Positions 42,544-51,275 of a stretch of DNA of 64,000 bases are shown piece after piece (position 1 is the first letter of the stretch; each line of letters opens with the position of its first letter). The position numbers and the translations under genes were made by a program. Below the pieces are notes generated by a model, which saw only the letters and a list, made by a program, of their open reading frames with translations, was not told where the DNA came from and did no database searches. Source of the DNA: Ruegeria aquimaris (lineage in GTDB: Bacteria; Pseudomonadota; Alphaproteobacteria; Rhodobacterales; Rhodobacteraceae); assembly GCF_025751555.1 (NCBI RefSeq), contig NZ_JAOWLB010000005.1, forward strand, positions 124,001 through 188,000, read 5' to 3'.

Positions 42544-43926
42544 CTATCTGCGCTGAAAGGCCGGCGAGGCCAGCACCAGACCGATCCCATCGGCCCGGGT
42601 TTCGGCGGCCCCGGCGGCAAAGCGCACCGGTTCGGTCAGGACGGGGCCGAGCGTGCGCTCGGCAAACGCGGCGGGGTCGGGCAGCGTGCCCAGCAGGTGC
42701 TGCGGCACTTCCAGCGCCCAGACCAGCCGCACCGCCAGGCCCTGCGGCGTGATCCAGGCCGCATCCTGTTCCGGCCAGCCATCCGGCCCTGGCGGGCGGG
42801 TCCAGTTCTGCCCCATCACGGCCATCGGGTCGAGGCATGTCTTGCGGACGTGCTGGGGGTTCCGGAACCTGTCCTCCAGCCCCGGCGGCGCTAGGGCGCG
42901 GCAGGCCGAAACCACAAAATCGGCGGGCGGTTTGACATTGCCGGGCGCGACCTGCCAGCTGGCAGTGTGGTCGAGCAGGGCGGCATAGACCTCGACCAGC
43001 GCGCCGCCGGTGTCGAGGTAGCGGGCGGCAAGCCGGTCGACCAAGGCGGGGTCGGGTGTGTCCGAGACAAAATGCGTGGCCAGTTTGCGGGCGATATGCG
43101 CCGCCGTGGCGGGATGCAGGGCCAGATCGTCGAGCAGCCGGTCGAGACCCGCGCCCCCCCCGCGCCCGCCATAGCGCCGCCCCAGCACGGTTTCCGGCCC
43201 CGGTTCGGCCATCTTGTCGTTGAACAGGTAGCCCTGTTGCAGGTTGAAGGTCATCCCGGTGAACAGCTCGGCCAGTTGCCGGACATCGGTCTGGTCATAG
43301 GGGCCGCCGACGCCCAGCGTATGCAGTTCGAGCACCTCGCGCGCCAGGTTCTCGTTCAACCCGCGCCGGTTGCCCTTGTCCCTGGCCATGGTGCTGTTGG
43401 GGCCGATCGAGTGTCGCTGATCGAGGAAATGCAGCATCAGCGGGCTTTTGACAGCGGCTTTCAGCAGGTCGGCGAAGCGTCCGGCCACATGCGGGCGGAT
43501 GGCCTCTTCGACATAGGGTAGTGCGGCGGGCAGGAACAGGTTGTTCTTGCCCCTGGCGGTGAAGTGATCGGCCCAGAACCAGACCAGCCGCTCGCGGAAC
43601 GCATCCTGCGTGCGGATCGCGCGCAGGAAGGTCTGCCCGCTCCAGCCGAGATGATCGGTATTGGCGGCGCGTTGCAGGGTCTTGATCTCTTCGGCCAGGC
43701 GGGTGCGCTCGGCCTCGTCCTCGGCCTTGCGGGCGGCGCGGCGCAGCAGGAACTGTTCGCGGATCCGGGGCAGGAAATCGGCCAGCGGCGCGATGGGATA
43801 GGCATCGGCCATGAGGTCAGGCCCCGACAGGCGGCCCAGCATCTCCGCGACCGAATCCGGCGGCGGAATCTCGGGCGACAGCCCGAAACCGAACCGTATC
43901 TCTGCAAGAGCGGGCGAGAATCGCAT
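42544..43926 (-). CDS. DUF1800-domain protein
   Basis: 460 residues: FSPALAEIRFGFGLSPEIPP, DAFRERLVWFWADHFT, PLMLHFLDQRHSIGPNS, GLNENLAREVLELHTLG (the most conserved DUF1800 block), DVRQLAELFTGM, and IARKLATHFVSDTPDPALVD. There is no obvious signal peptide at the chosen start (ATG 43926 behind GAGGTG). It forms an operon with DUF1501; the biochemical role of the pair is not established. Confidence 0.88.
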   Translation of the reverse strand: MRFSPALAEIRFGFGLSPEIPPPDSVAEMLGRLSGPDLMADAYPIAPLADFLPRIREQFLLRRAARKAEDEAERTRLAEEIKTLQRAANTDHLGWSGQTFLRAIRTQDAFRERLVWFWADHFTARGKNNLFLPAALPYVEEAIRPHVAGRFADLLKAAVKSPLMLHFLDQRHSIGPNSTMARDKGNRRGLNENLAREVLELHTLGVGGPYDQTDVRQLAELFTGMTFNLQQGYLFNDKMAEPGPETVLGRRYGGRGGGAGLDRLLDDLALHPATAAHIARKLATHFVSDTPDPALVDRLAARYLDTGGALVEVYAALLDHTASWQVAPGNVKPPADFVVSACRALAPPGLEDRFRNPQHVRKTCLDPMAVMGQNWTRPPGPDGWPEQDAAWITPQGLAVRLVWALEVPQHLLGTLPDPAAFAERTLGPVLTEPVRFAAGAAETRADGIGLVLASPAFQRR

Positions 43927-44018
43927 CTGTCCAACACCTCGGCACGTCACCGGATGCAGTCTAGCACCGTTTGGAGCCGCAAGGACCCCGCCGACCGGAG
44001 CCCACCAACGGTCAAGAA

Positions 44019-44043
44019 AAAGGGGGCGAATTTCGCCCCCTTT
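44019..44043 (-). terminator. rho-independent terminator of aspS
   Basis: Perfect 12-base arms AAAGGGGGCGAA/TTCGCCCCCTTT around one T. On the minus strand the stem is followed by TTTTTCTT, 25-50 bases after the aspS stop. Confidence 0.85.
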
Positions 44044-44067
44044 GGTTCCGGTCTGGTTGCCGACGCC

Positions 44068-45849
44068 TCAATCGCGCGGGATGACGCGCAGGCCCAGTTC
44101 CATCAACTGGTCCGAGGTCGGGTCCGAGGGTGCGGCCATCATCAGGTCCTCGGCGCGCTGGTTCATCGGGAACATGATGACCTCGCGGATGTTGGCGGTA
44201 TCGGCCAGCAGCATCACGATCCGGTCGATGCCCGCGGCACAGCCGCCATGCGGCGGCGCGCCGTAGTGGAAGGCGTTGAAGAGCGCGCCAAAGCGGGCCT
44301 TGACCTCGTCCGCGCCGTATCCGGCCAGCTCGAACGCCTTGAGCATGATCTCGGGCTTGTGGTTGCGGATCGCGCCCGACACCAGTTCATAGCCGTTGCA
44401 GGCGAGGTCGTACTGGAAACCGCGCACCGCCATCGGGTCGCCGTTCAGCGCCTCCATGCCCCCTTGCGGCATCGAGAAGGGGTTGTGTTCAAAGTCGATC
44501 TCGCCGGTTTCCTCGTCACGTTCGTAGATCGGGAAATCGACGATCCAGGCAAAGGCGAAACGGTCGGTCTCGGTCAGACCCAGTTCGGCGCCGATCACGT
44601 CGCGCGCCTTGCCTGCGACCTTTTCAAACGACTTGGGCTTGCCGCCTAGGAAGAAGGCGGCATCGCCCACGCCCAAGCCCAGTTGCTGCCGGATCGCCTC
44701 GGTGCGCTCGGGGCCGATGTTCTTGGCCAGCGGACCGGCCGCTTCCATCCCGTCGGCACCATCCCGCCAGAAGATATACCCCATGCCCGGCAGGCCCTCT
44801 TTCTGGGCGAAGGCGTTCATCCGGTCACAGAACTTGCGGCTGCCGCCGGTGGGGGCGGGAATGGCGCGGATCTCGGTACCCTCTTGCTCCAGCAGTTTGG
44901 CGAAGATGGCAAAGCCCGAACCGCGGAAATGTTCGGAACAATCCTGCATCCTGATCGGGTTGCGCAGGTCGGGCTTGTCGGTGCCGTACCATTTGGCGGC
45001 ATCGGCATAGGCGATCTGCGGCCAGTCCTGCGGCGCGTCCACCTTGCGGCCACCGCCGAATTCCTCGAACACGCCCGCCAGCACCGGCGCGATGGTGTCG
45101 AACACATCCTGCTGGGTGACAAAGCTCATTTCCAGGTCGAGCTGGTAGAAATCGGTGGGCGAGCGGTCGGCGCGCGGGTCCTCGTCGCGGAAACAGGGGG
45201 CGATCTGGAAATACTTGTCGAAGCCCGAGACCATGATCAGCTGCTTGAACTGCTGGGGCGCCTGCGGCAGCGCGTAGAAGCGGCCCGGATGCAGGCGCGA
45301 GGGCACCAGGAAGTCGCGCGCGCCCTCGGGCGAGGAGGCGGTGATGATCGGGGTCTGGTATTCGCGGAACCCCTGCCCCCACATGCGGCGGCGCATCGAG
45401 GCGACCACGTCCGAGCGCAGCGTCATGTTGCGCTGCATCGCCTCGCGGCGCAGGTCGAGGTAGCGATAGCGCAGGCGGGTTTCCTCGGGGTATTCCTGGT
45501 CGCCGAAGACCATCAGCGGCAGCTCGCCGGCGCGGCCCAGCACCTCGAGATCGCGGATGAAGACCTCGACCTCGCCGGTGGGCAGGTTCGGGTTCACGAG
45601 GCTGGCGTCCCGGGCCAGTACATCGCCGTCGATGCGGATGCACCATTCCGAGCGGACTTTTTCCAGCTCGGCAAAGACCGGGCTGTCACCATCGGCGATC
45701 ACCTGGGTGATGCCGTAATGGTCGCGCAGGTCGATGAACAGCACGCCGCCATGATCGCGCACCCGGTGGACCCAACCGGACAGGCGGACGGTCTCGCCGA
45801 CATTGGCGGCGGTCAGGGCGGCGCAGGTGTGGCTGCGATAGGCGTGCAT
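44068..45849 (-). CDS. aspS: aspartyl-tRNA synthetase
   Basis: A 593-residue class II synthetase. The N-terminal OB-fold anticodon domain includes [20 protein letters not shown]. Motif 2 has FRDED (220-224) and QLDLEMSF. The bacterial-type GAD insertion domain is present, and motif 3 ends [16 protein letters not shown]. It charges tRNA-Asp (possibly also tRNA-Asn where GatCAB is used; not decidable here). The start is ATG 45849 behind AAGGGA; the open frame upstream lies inside the structured tdk-aspS element and is non-coding. Confidence 0.97.
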   Translation of the reverse strand: MHAYRSHTCAALTAANVGETVRLSGWVHRVRDHGGVLFIDLRDHYGITQVIADGDSPVFAELEKVRSEWCIRIDGDVLARDASLVNPNLPTGEVEVFIRDLEVLGRAGELPLMVFGDQEYPEETRLRYRYLDLRREAMQRNMTLRSDVVASMRRRMWGQGFREYQTPIITASSPEGARDFLVPSRLHPGRFYALPQAPQQFKQLIMVSGFDKYFQIAPCFRDEDPRADRSPTDFYQLDLEMSFVTQQDVFDTIAPVLAGVFEEFGGGRKVDAPQDWPQIAYADAAKWYGTDKPDLRNPIRMQDCSEHFRGSGFAIFAKLLEQEGTEIRAIPAPTGGSRKFCDRMNAFAQKEGLPGMGYIFWRDGADGMEAAGPLAKNIGPERTEAIRQQLGLGVGDAAFFLGGKPKSFEKVAGKARDVIGAELGLTETDRFAFAWIVDFPIYERDEETGEIDFEHNPFSMPQGGMEALNGDPMAVRGFQYDLACNGYELVSGAIRNHKPEIMLKAFELAGYGADEVKARFGALFNAFHYGAPPHGGCAAGIDRIVMLLADTANIREVIMFPMNQRAEDLMMAAPSDPTSDQLMELGLRVIPRD

Positions 45850-45966
45850 CGGTGATATCCCTTCGGGCGCAGAATTCGTCGCGCCGATACACCGCGATAG
45901 GCGGGGGAAGTCAAGGCCGCGCCGCGCGCAAGCGGGGTTTGTGGCGTATTCGCCCGGTTTTTGCAG

Positions 45967-46168
45967 GGAGGCGGGGCGCTCCCGCCCGTCGTTGACCTGT
46001 CCTTGCGGACAGGTCGCCTCCCGTTGGGCCGGGCAGCGCGGCCGCGGGCCGCGCTGCGGGTCAGGGGGCGCGTCCGGCGTGCGGGCATGGCCCGCGCGCC
46101 GGACGCGCCGGGCCCAACGGCCGCAGGGGTATCCGAAGGATGCACCGAGGCGGGCGGGAGCGCCCCCG
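45967..46168. repeat. nested multi-hairpin element between tdk and aspS
   Basis: Outer arms 45972-45988 and 46151-46168 are complementary (17 bp, one extra C). Inside are: hairpin A GACCTGTCC/GGACAGGTC (45994-46015), closing arms CCGTTGGGCC (46021-46030) and GGCCCAACGG (46111-46120), hairpin B with 11-bp stems (46033-46057), hairpin C with 20-bp stems, one G.T pair and an ATG loop (46067-46109), and a weaker hairpin (46128-46146). The whole forms a cloverleaf-like fold about 200 nt long. It starts at the tdk stop codon. Confidence 0.75.
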
Positions 46169-46169
46169 C

Positions 46170-46766
46170 TCAGGTCAGCGTGTGGCCGCGGTCGCCGGTC
46201 GCCTCGCGCCAGTGTTTGCGGCAGAGCGAGACATAGGTCTCGTTGCCGCCGATCTGCACCTGCGCGCCCTCGGTGATCGCCCGGCCCTCGGCGTCCTGAC
46301 GGATCACCATGGTCGCCTTGCGGCCGCATTTGCAGATCGTGCGCACCTCGCGCATTTCATCGGCCAGCGCCAGAAGCGTGGCAGAGCCGGGAAACAGTTT
46401 GCCCCGGAAATCGACGCGCAGGCCGAAGGCCAGAACCGGAACATCCAGATCGTCAACCACGCGGGCCAGTTGCCAGACCTGTTCGGGGCTGAGAAACTGC
46501 GCCTCGTCCACAAAGACACAGGCGATGGGCCCCTGCCCTGTCCTGGCCTCGATCATGGCAAAGACGTCGTCTTCAGGGGTGAAGATATCGGCTTCGGCCT
46601 GAATCCCGATGCGGCTGGCGATACGCCCATGCCCGGCGCGGCCGTCGATCGCGGCGGTCAGCAGATAGGTCTGCATGCCGCGTTCACGGTAATTGTGCGA
46701 GGCCTGAAGCAGCACGGTCGATTTGCCCGCGTTCATGGTCGAGAAATTGAAGTAGAGTTTTGCCAT
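46170..46766 (-). CDS. tdk: thymidine kinase
   Basis: 198 residues, type II thymidine kinase. P-loop STMNAGKST at residues 9-17, Walker B/catalytic region [11 protein letters not shown], lasso-domain zinc ligands ICKCGR and LCRKHW. It phosphorylates thymidine for salvage to dTMP. ATG 46766 begins MAKLYFNFS, the family N-terminus; the ribosome site is poor and the upstream frame is not conserved-looking. The stop is fused to the outer arm of the hairpin element. Confidence 0.95.
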   Translation of the reverse strand: MAKLYFNFSTMNAGKSTVLLQASHNYRERGMQTYLLTAAIDGRAGHGRIASRIGIQAEADIFTPEDDVFAMIEARTGQGPIACVFVDEAQFLSPEQVWQLARVVDDLDVPVLAFGLRVDFRGKLFPGSATLLALADEMREVRTICKCGRKATMVIRQDAEGRAITEGAQVQIGGNETYVSLCRKHWREATGDRGHTLT

Positions 46767-47096
46767 GCAGGCGGTGTAGTCGGTCGGTCCTGTCAGGGCA
46801 AGATACCCGGGCGGCACCGCCCCCGCCCTGGTCCTGTCCGAGGGGTTACCTCTGGGGATGGACCACGAACCAGGAACGGAAACGGTGCCTTCTGCCACCA
46901 GGGCAGACCGTTCGAAACGCCAAGGCGTATCCGAAACCACTCACTACCGGCGGGAAACACTCGCCACTCGTAAGCATCCCAACTATCCTTTGGGATAGAA
47001 AAAAAATGGCATTTCCGTATTAAGAAGGTTATGGGAAATTTCCCCGTGGTTTCCCCCAGATACCGCAGGGCGTAATAAAGGACGGAAAGGGCGAGG
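46767..47096. other. 330-bp divergent intergenic region, tdk / HTH gene
   Basis: No gene seen. It contains a CTATCC/GGATAG hairpin followed by eight A (46983-47006) and the palindrome described separately. The part nearest the HTH gene is AT-richer than the flanks. Confidence 0.6.
47033..47044. promoter_or_regulatory. operator candidate upstream of the HTH gene
   Basis: GGGAAATTTCCC is a perfect 12-bp palindrome 53 bases before the start of a gene for a helix-turn-helix protein. This is a plausible autoregulatory site; no direct evidence. Confidence 0.4.
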
Positions 47097-47558
47097 ATGG
47101 CGGATATAGGGGCCTATCTGAAAAAGCACACCGAAGCCTTGGTCAAGGATGTCGGAATCGAGGCGGCCTGCGCCCTGACCGGCAAGTCCAAGGCGACCCT
47201 TGGGCGGTATTATTCGGACAATGCCGAGCATTCGGACCGCTTCATGCCGGTCGATGCGGTGGCCCTGCTCGAGGCCGCGGCCGGCTATCCGCATGTTACC
47301 TCGGCGCTGGCGGAGTTGCGCAACATCACGCTCAGCTACTCGGGCCGCAACGACAACAACACCCGGCAGGGCGGCGTGAATGCCGATGTCATCGCGTTGA
47401 GCCAGAGATTCGCCATGCTGATGAGCGAGTACCAATGCGCGATCGAGGACGGGATCATCACGGTGAACGAGGCCAAGCGGCTGTTGAAGGAAACGGTGCA
47501 GTTGCAGCAGGTGCTGATCGACATGAAGCTGCATCTGGAAGAGGAAAGCACCAGCTGA
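47097..47558 (+). CDS. putative HTH DNA-binding protein
   Basis: 153 residues. The N-terminal half carries a likely helix-turn-helix: LVKDVGIEAACALTGKSKA with TLGRYYSDN as the end of the recognition helix. The C-terminal half is helical and coiled (FAMLMSEYQCAIEDGIITVNEAKRLLKETVQLQQVL). The general layout is like phage-type regulators, but no prophage genes flank it. The start is ATG 47097 after GAAAGGGCGAGG. DUF2332 follows by 26 bp. Confidence 0.65.
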   Translation: MADIGAYLKKHTEALVKDVGIEAACALTGKSKATLGRYYSDNAEHSDRFMPVDAVALLEAAAGYPHVTSALAELRNITLSYSGRNDNNTRQGGVNADVIALSQRFAMLMSEYQCAIEDGIITVNEAKRLLKETVQLQQVLIDMKLHLEEESTS

Positions 47559-47584
47559 GGCCGGGTGCGTCGGACGCAGACGAC

Positions 47585-48526
47585 ATGGCGCTTGCGGAGC
47601 GCTATCTGCGGTTTGCCCGGGTCGAGGCGAAGGGACATTCGCGGCTTTACGCCGACTGGGCGCGGCATGTGGCGGGATCGGCGCGGGCGCTTGCTTTTCT
47701 CGGGGACCTGCCGCCCGACCGGCGTCAGCCCAACCTGTTCTTTGCTGCGCTGCGTCTGGTAGGCGGGTTGCCCGAGGCCGGGGCCGCGTTTGACGATGTA
47801 CTGGCGCGCGAAGGCGTTGCCATCGCGGCGGTGATGCGGGCGCGCCGGACCCAGACCAACGAGCCCGGGCGCTGCGCCTGCCTGCTTCCGCTCTTGGCGC
47901 GGCTCGACGGGCCGCTGGCCCTGATCGAGGTTGGCGCCTCGGCCGGGCTGTGCCTGCTGCCCGATCTTTATGGGTATGACTGGGGGCCTGCCCGGCTTGA
48001 CCCGCCGGGCGGCGCCCGGGCGCCGGTGTTCCCGTGCCGAGTGAATGATCGGGCACCTCTGCCCGGGCAGCATCCAGAGATTGTCTGGCGGGCAGGGCTG
48101 GACCTGTCGCCGCCGGATCTGGGGGACGCCGGGGATGTGGCCTGGCTTGAAGCGCTGGTCTGGCCGGAACAGAGCGAGCGGCTGGCGCGGCTGCGTCAGG
48201 CCGTTGCGGTCGCCCGGCAGGCGCCGCCACCGGTGGTGGCGGGCGATCTGACCCGCGATCTGGCGGCGCTGATCGCGCCCGTGGACGCCCGGCTGGTGGT
48301 GATGCATTCGGCGGTGCTGACCTATGTCAGCGACCCCGGGGCGCGGGCGGATTTTGCCCGGCTGATGCGCACACGCGACCTGCATTGGATCAGCAACGAG
48401 GCGCCCGGCGTCTTTCCCGACCATGCCAAAGGGCTGACCCCGCGCGCGGACAAGTTCCTGATGGCGCTCGACGGTCGCCCCGTCGCCTGGACCGGGCCGC
48501 ATGGGCAAAGCCTGGATTGGCTGTAG
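47585..48526 (+). CDS. DUF2332-domain protein
   Basis: 313 residues: LAERYLRFARVEAKGHSRLY, RQPNLFFAALRLVGG, the ...QTNEPGRCACLLPLLARLDGPLALIEVGASAGLCLLPDLYGYDW block (glycine-rich, methyltransferase-like), then LVVMHSAVLTYVSDPGARADF and HWISNEAPGVFP. The fold resembles SAM-dependent enzymes, but activity is not known. Downstream of the HTH gene and probably cotranscribed; convergent with DUF2189. Confidence 0.82.
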   Translation: MALAERYLRFARVEAKGHSRLYADWARHVAGSARALAFLGDLPPDRRQPNLFFAALRLVGGLPEAGAAFDDVLAREGVAIAAVMRARRTQTNEPGRCACLLPLLARLDGPLALIEVGASAGLCLLPDLYGYDWGPARLDPPGGARAPVFPCRVNDRAPLPGQHPEIVWRAGLDLSPPDLGDAGDVAWLEALVWPEQSERLARLRQAVAVARQAPPPVVAGDLTRDLAALIAPVDARLVVMHSAVLTYVSDPGARADFARLMRTRDLHWISNEAPGVFPDHAKGLTPRADKFLMALDGRPVAWTGPHGQSLDWL

Positions 48527-48541
48527 CGGTTCGCCCGGGGA

Positions 48542-49360
48542 TCATCCCTCTGCCGGGGGTACGGCCCGGCGATAGAGATGCCAGGTTGCGTGGCCCAAGA
48601 CGGGCAGCGTGACAATCAGGCCGAGAAATGCCGGAACCAGCGACAAGAGCAGGGTGACCGAGAGGATCGCCGCCCAGCCGAGCATCACCACGGGGCTTTC
48701 CCTGACGACGCGAATGGAGGTGAGCATGGCGGACACGAAGTTGGTTTCCCGGTCGAGCAGCATGGGCATCGCCACGACCGTCACCGTGAACAGCACCGCT
48801 GAGAGGAACGCCCCCACGCAGGTACCGACAGCAAGGAAGGTCCAGCCCTGCGGCGTGAAGAACACGATATGCAGGAACCCGTCAAAACCCGAGAAGGAGG
48901 AGTTTTGCAGGATGATCGCCAGCCAGAGCCGGACCTGGTACATCCAGACCCAGAAGATGAACAGGGTGACAAAGGCCATCCAGCCCATTTCGCGTTTGCG
49001 CTGATCGGCCATGACGGTGAGGATGTCGGACCAGCCGAAGCTCTCTCCTGTTTGCAGCCGACGGGACATTTCATAAAGCCCGGCGGCGGCGAAAGGCGCG
49101 ACCAGCGGGAAGCCCACGGCGGCGGGAATGATCATCCAGATCTTGCCGAGCCAGACCAGGCACCAGACGATCAGCAGCCCGAACAGCGCATAGAACAGGC
49201 CGAAGAAGCCGCTCATGACAGGGCGCGCCAGAAAATCGGAGAACCCGGCCCTGAGCGACGCGGCGATATCCTCCGCTGTCACCGTGTTGACCTCGGGCAT
49301 GTCCGGTTGCTGTGGTGCCGGGTCGTCCTTCGGTGTGGAACCTGCGGTCCTGGATGGCAT
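48542..49360 (-). CDS. DUF2189-family membrane protein
   Basis: 272 residues. A hydrophilic N-terminus leads to ASLRAGFSDFLARPVMSGFF and about six membrane segments. The DUF2189 signature FAAAGLYEMSRRLQTGE is followed by LDRETNFVSAMLTSIRVV between helices. Predicted inner-membrane protein of unknown role; family members are sometimes linked to cytochrome oxidase genes, not seen here. The start is ATG 49360 behind GGAGGAG. Confidence 0.85.
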   Translation of the reverse strand: MPSRTAGSTPKDDPAPQQPDMPEVNTVTAEDIAASLRAGFSDFLARPVMSGFFGLFYALFGLLIVWCLVWLGKIWMIIPAAVGFPLVAPFAAAGLYEMSRRLQTGESFGWSDILTVMADQRKREMGWMAFVTLFIFWVWMYQVRLWLAIILQNSSFSGFDGFLHIVFFTPQGWTFLAVGTCVGAFLSAVLFTVTVVAMPMLLDRETNFVSAMLTSIRVVRESPVVMLGWAAILSVTLLLSLVPAFLGLIVTLPVLGHATWHLYRRAVPPAEG

Positions 49361-49522
49361 GACACACTCCTCCCAAAACAGGGCATCGTCAGTGTCCGTT
49401 GGCTGGCGCACCGGTCGGCAAAGGGACACTTACCCCCTGCAAACAAGGTCGCATCAGGGGACGCATGAGGCAAGGGGGCGTATGCCAGCGGCGCCGGAGT
49501 GGCGCGGGGCCTGTCCGCCTCG

Positions 49523-50650
49523 TCAGGATGTATGGCGGCGCAGGATCACCGAACCCACCGAATAGCCCGCACCGAAGGAGCAGATCAGGCCCAGATCGCC
49601 CTCGACCAGATCGTCGGAGTTCTGGGAAAAGGCGATGATCGACCCGGCGGACGAGGTGTTGGCATAGTCTTGCAGGATGTTGGGCTGTTCGCCCGGCTCC
49701 GGCTCGCGGCCCAGGACCTTTTTGCCGATGAAGTCGTTCATCGTCTTGTTGGCCTGATGCAGCCAGAGCCGTTTCAGATCGGTGTTGGAGACGCCCTCGG
49801 CCGCCATGTGATCGGCGATATGCTGGCTGACCATCGGCAGCACTTCCTTGAACACCTTGCGGCCGTTCTGCATGAACTGCATGTCGCGCCGGTCCGCCAT
49901 CCCGTCGGGGCGCGAGCGGCGCAGGAAACCGTTGTTGTTGCGGATGTTGTTGGAAAACTGGGTGGCGCAGCGGGTCGAGAGGATCTCGAAATGCGGGCCC
50001 TTGGCATCCTCGATCCGTTCGATCAGGGTGGCGGTGGCCACGTCGCCAAAGATGAAATGGCAATCGCGGTCGCGCCATTCCAGATGGGCCGAGCAGATCT
50101 CGGGGTTGACCACCAGCGCCGAGCGGATGGATCCTGCGCGGATCATGTCGGCGGCGGCCTGGATGCCGAAGGTGGCCGAGGAACAGGCGACGTTCATGTC
50201 GAATGCGAACCCTTCGATCCCCAGCGCCTGCTGGATCTCGATCGCGACCGCCGGATAGGCGCGTTCCAGGTTCGAGGCGGCGCAGATCACCGCATCGACA
50301 TCGGCAGCCGTCTTGCCCGCCTGCGCCAGCGCCTTTTTCGCCGCATCCACCGCCATTTCGGTCATGATGCCCGGTTCGTCATCGTCGCGCTGGCGCAGCA
50401 GAGGATGCATCACCGCCGGGTCGAGCACGCCGGTCTTGTCCATCACGTACCGGTTCTCGATCCCGCTGGCCTTGACGATGAACTCTTCCGAGGAGTGCTG
50501 CATCGGTTCCATCTCGCCCGCGGCGATGGCCTTGGCATTCTCGGCATTCATCCGGTCGGCATAGGCGTTGAAGGCCGTGACCAGCTCGGCATTGGTGATG
50601 ACGTTCGGTGGGGTGAACACACCGGTGCCGGTGATGGCAGGTCTGAACAT
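49523..50650 (-). CDS. beta-ketoacyl-ACP synthase III family enzyme
   Basis: A 375-residue thiolase-fold enzyme with the KAS III triad: Cys156 (NVACSSATFG), His298 (LHQANKTMND) and Asn331 (DYANTSSAGS). It is about 50 residues longer than FabH through an insertion near residues 30-75 (NAYADRMNAENAKAIAAGEM). Likely starts or extends an acyl chain from acyl-CoA; housekeeping FabH versus a specialised paralogue cannot be settled. Divergent from marR across 151 bp that contain two dyads, so MarR control is possible. Start ATG 50650, GAGGA upstream. Confidence 0.88.
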   Translation of the reverse strand: MFRPAITGTGVFTPPNVITNAELVTAFNAYADRMNAENAKAIAAGEMEPMQHSSEEFIVKASGIENRYVMDKTGVLDPAVMHPLLRQRDDDEPGIMTEMAVDAAKKALAQAGKTAADVDAVICAASNLERAYPAVAIEIQQALGIEGFAFDMNVACSSATFGIQAAADMIRAGSIRSALVVNPEICSAHLEWRDRDCHFIFGDVATATLIERIEDAKGPHFEILSTRCATQFSNNIRNNNGFLRRSRPDGMADRRDMQFMQNGRKVFKEVLPMVSQHIADHMAAEGVSNTDLKRLWLHQANKTMNDFIGKKVLGREPEPGEQPNILQDYANTSSAGSIIAFSQNSDDLVEGDLGLICSFGAGYSVGSVILRRHTS

Positions 50651-50737
50651 GTAAGAGTCCTCGAAAAGGGATTTGCCCAAAATGCAGGCGAAACCCGTTG
50701 CAATCAAGGGCATTGCCCCAAGGGAAACCGGCGTTAT

Positions 50738-50771
50738 TTCAGTTCCGATATTGAATGTTTCATTTTTTGAA
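50738..50771. promoter_or_regulatory. MarR operator candidates (two dyads)
   Basis: TTCA-N10-TGAA (50738-50755) and TTCA-N5-TGAA (50759-50771) lie side by side in an AT-rich stretch between the divergent KAS III and marR genes, 31-64 bases before the MarR start. Confidence 0.45.
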
Positions 50772-50801
50772 GTAAATCGCAGGACAAACAGGGGCTGCCC
50801 G

Positions 50802-51275
50802 ATGTCTGGTCACGATTCTCCTCCACCAAAGACCTACCCGCCCGAGATCGAGGCGATGATGGGGGTCTATGCGCTTTACTGGAAGCTGGAGGAGGTGATT
50901 GCCACCGAGGTGGCCGAGACCGGTCTCAGCCGTCCCGAGGCGCATATGCTGATCAAGCTTGGCACGCCGATGCGCATGGGGGTTCTGGCGCGCGAGATGC
51001 TGGCGCTGCCCTCGACCATTACCGCCACGGCGGATTCGCTGGAGCGCGCGGGCTATCTGCGCCGCAGCCGCGACCCGGACGACCGCCGCGCCTGGCTGTT
51101 GGAGCTGACGCCCGAGGGCCGGACACTGCGGGCAGAATTCGTTGCCGATGCCGGTGCGCTGTTTCACGAGGTGTCGGGGCTGGATGCCTGCGAGACCGAA
51201 GAATTTGCGCGGCTGGCGCGCAAGATCCGCCTGACCATCCTGGAAACCGGACTATCCGAAGGGTTCAAGACATGA
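50802..51275 (+). CDS. MarR-family transcriptional regulator
   Basis: 157 residues with the MarR winged helix. ETGLSRPEAHMLIKLG leads into the recognition region MLALPSTITATADSLERAGYL, the wing RRSRDPDDRRAWLLELTPEG, and C-terminal dimer helices. The first gene of a marR-adaptor-RND unit (4-bp ATGA overlap with the adaptor). It probably represses its own efflux operon and is relieved by a substrate of the pump. Start ATG 50802 with AGGGG upstream. Confidence 0.9.
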   Translation: MSGHDSPPPKTYPPEIEAMMGVYALYWKLEEVIATEVAETGLSRPEAHMLIKLGTPMRMGVLAREMLALPSTITATADSLERAGYLRRSRDPDDRRAWLLELTPEGRTLRAEFVADAGALFHEVSGLDACETEEFARLARKIRLTILETGLSEGFKT

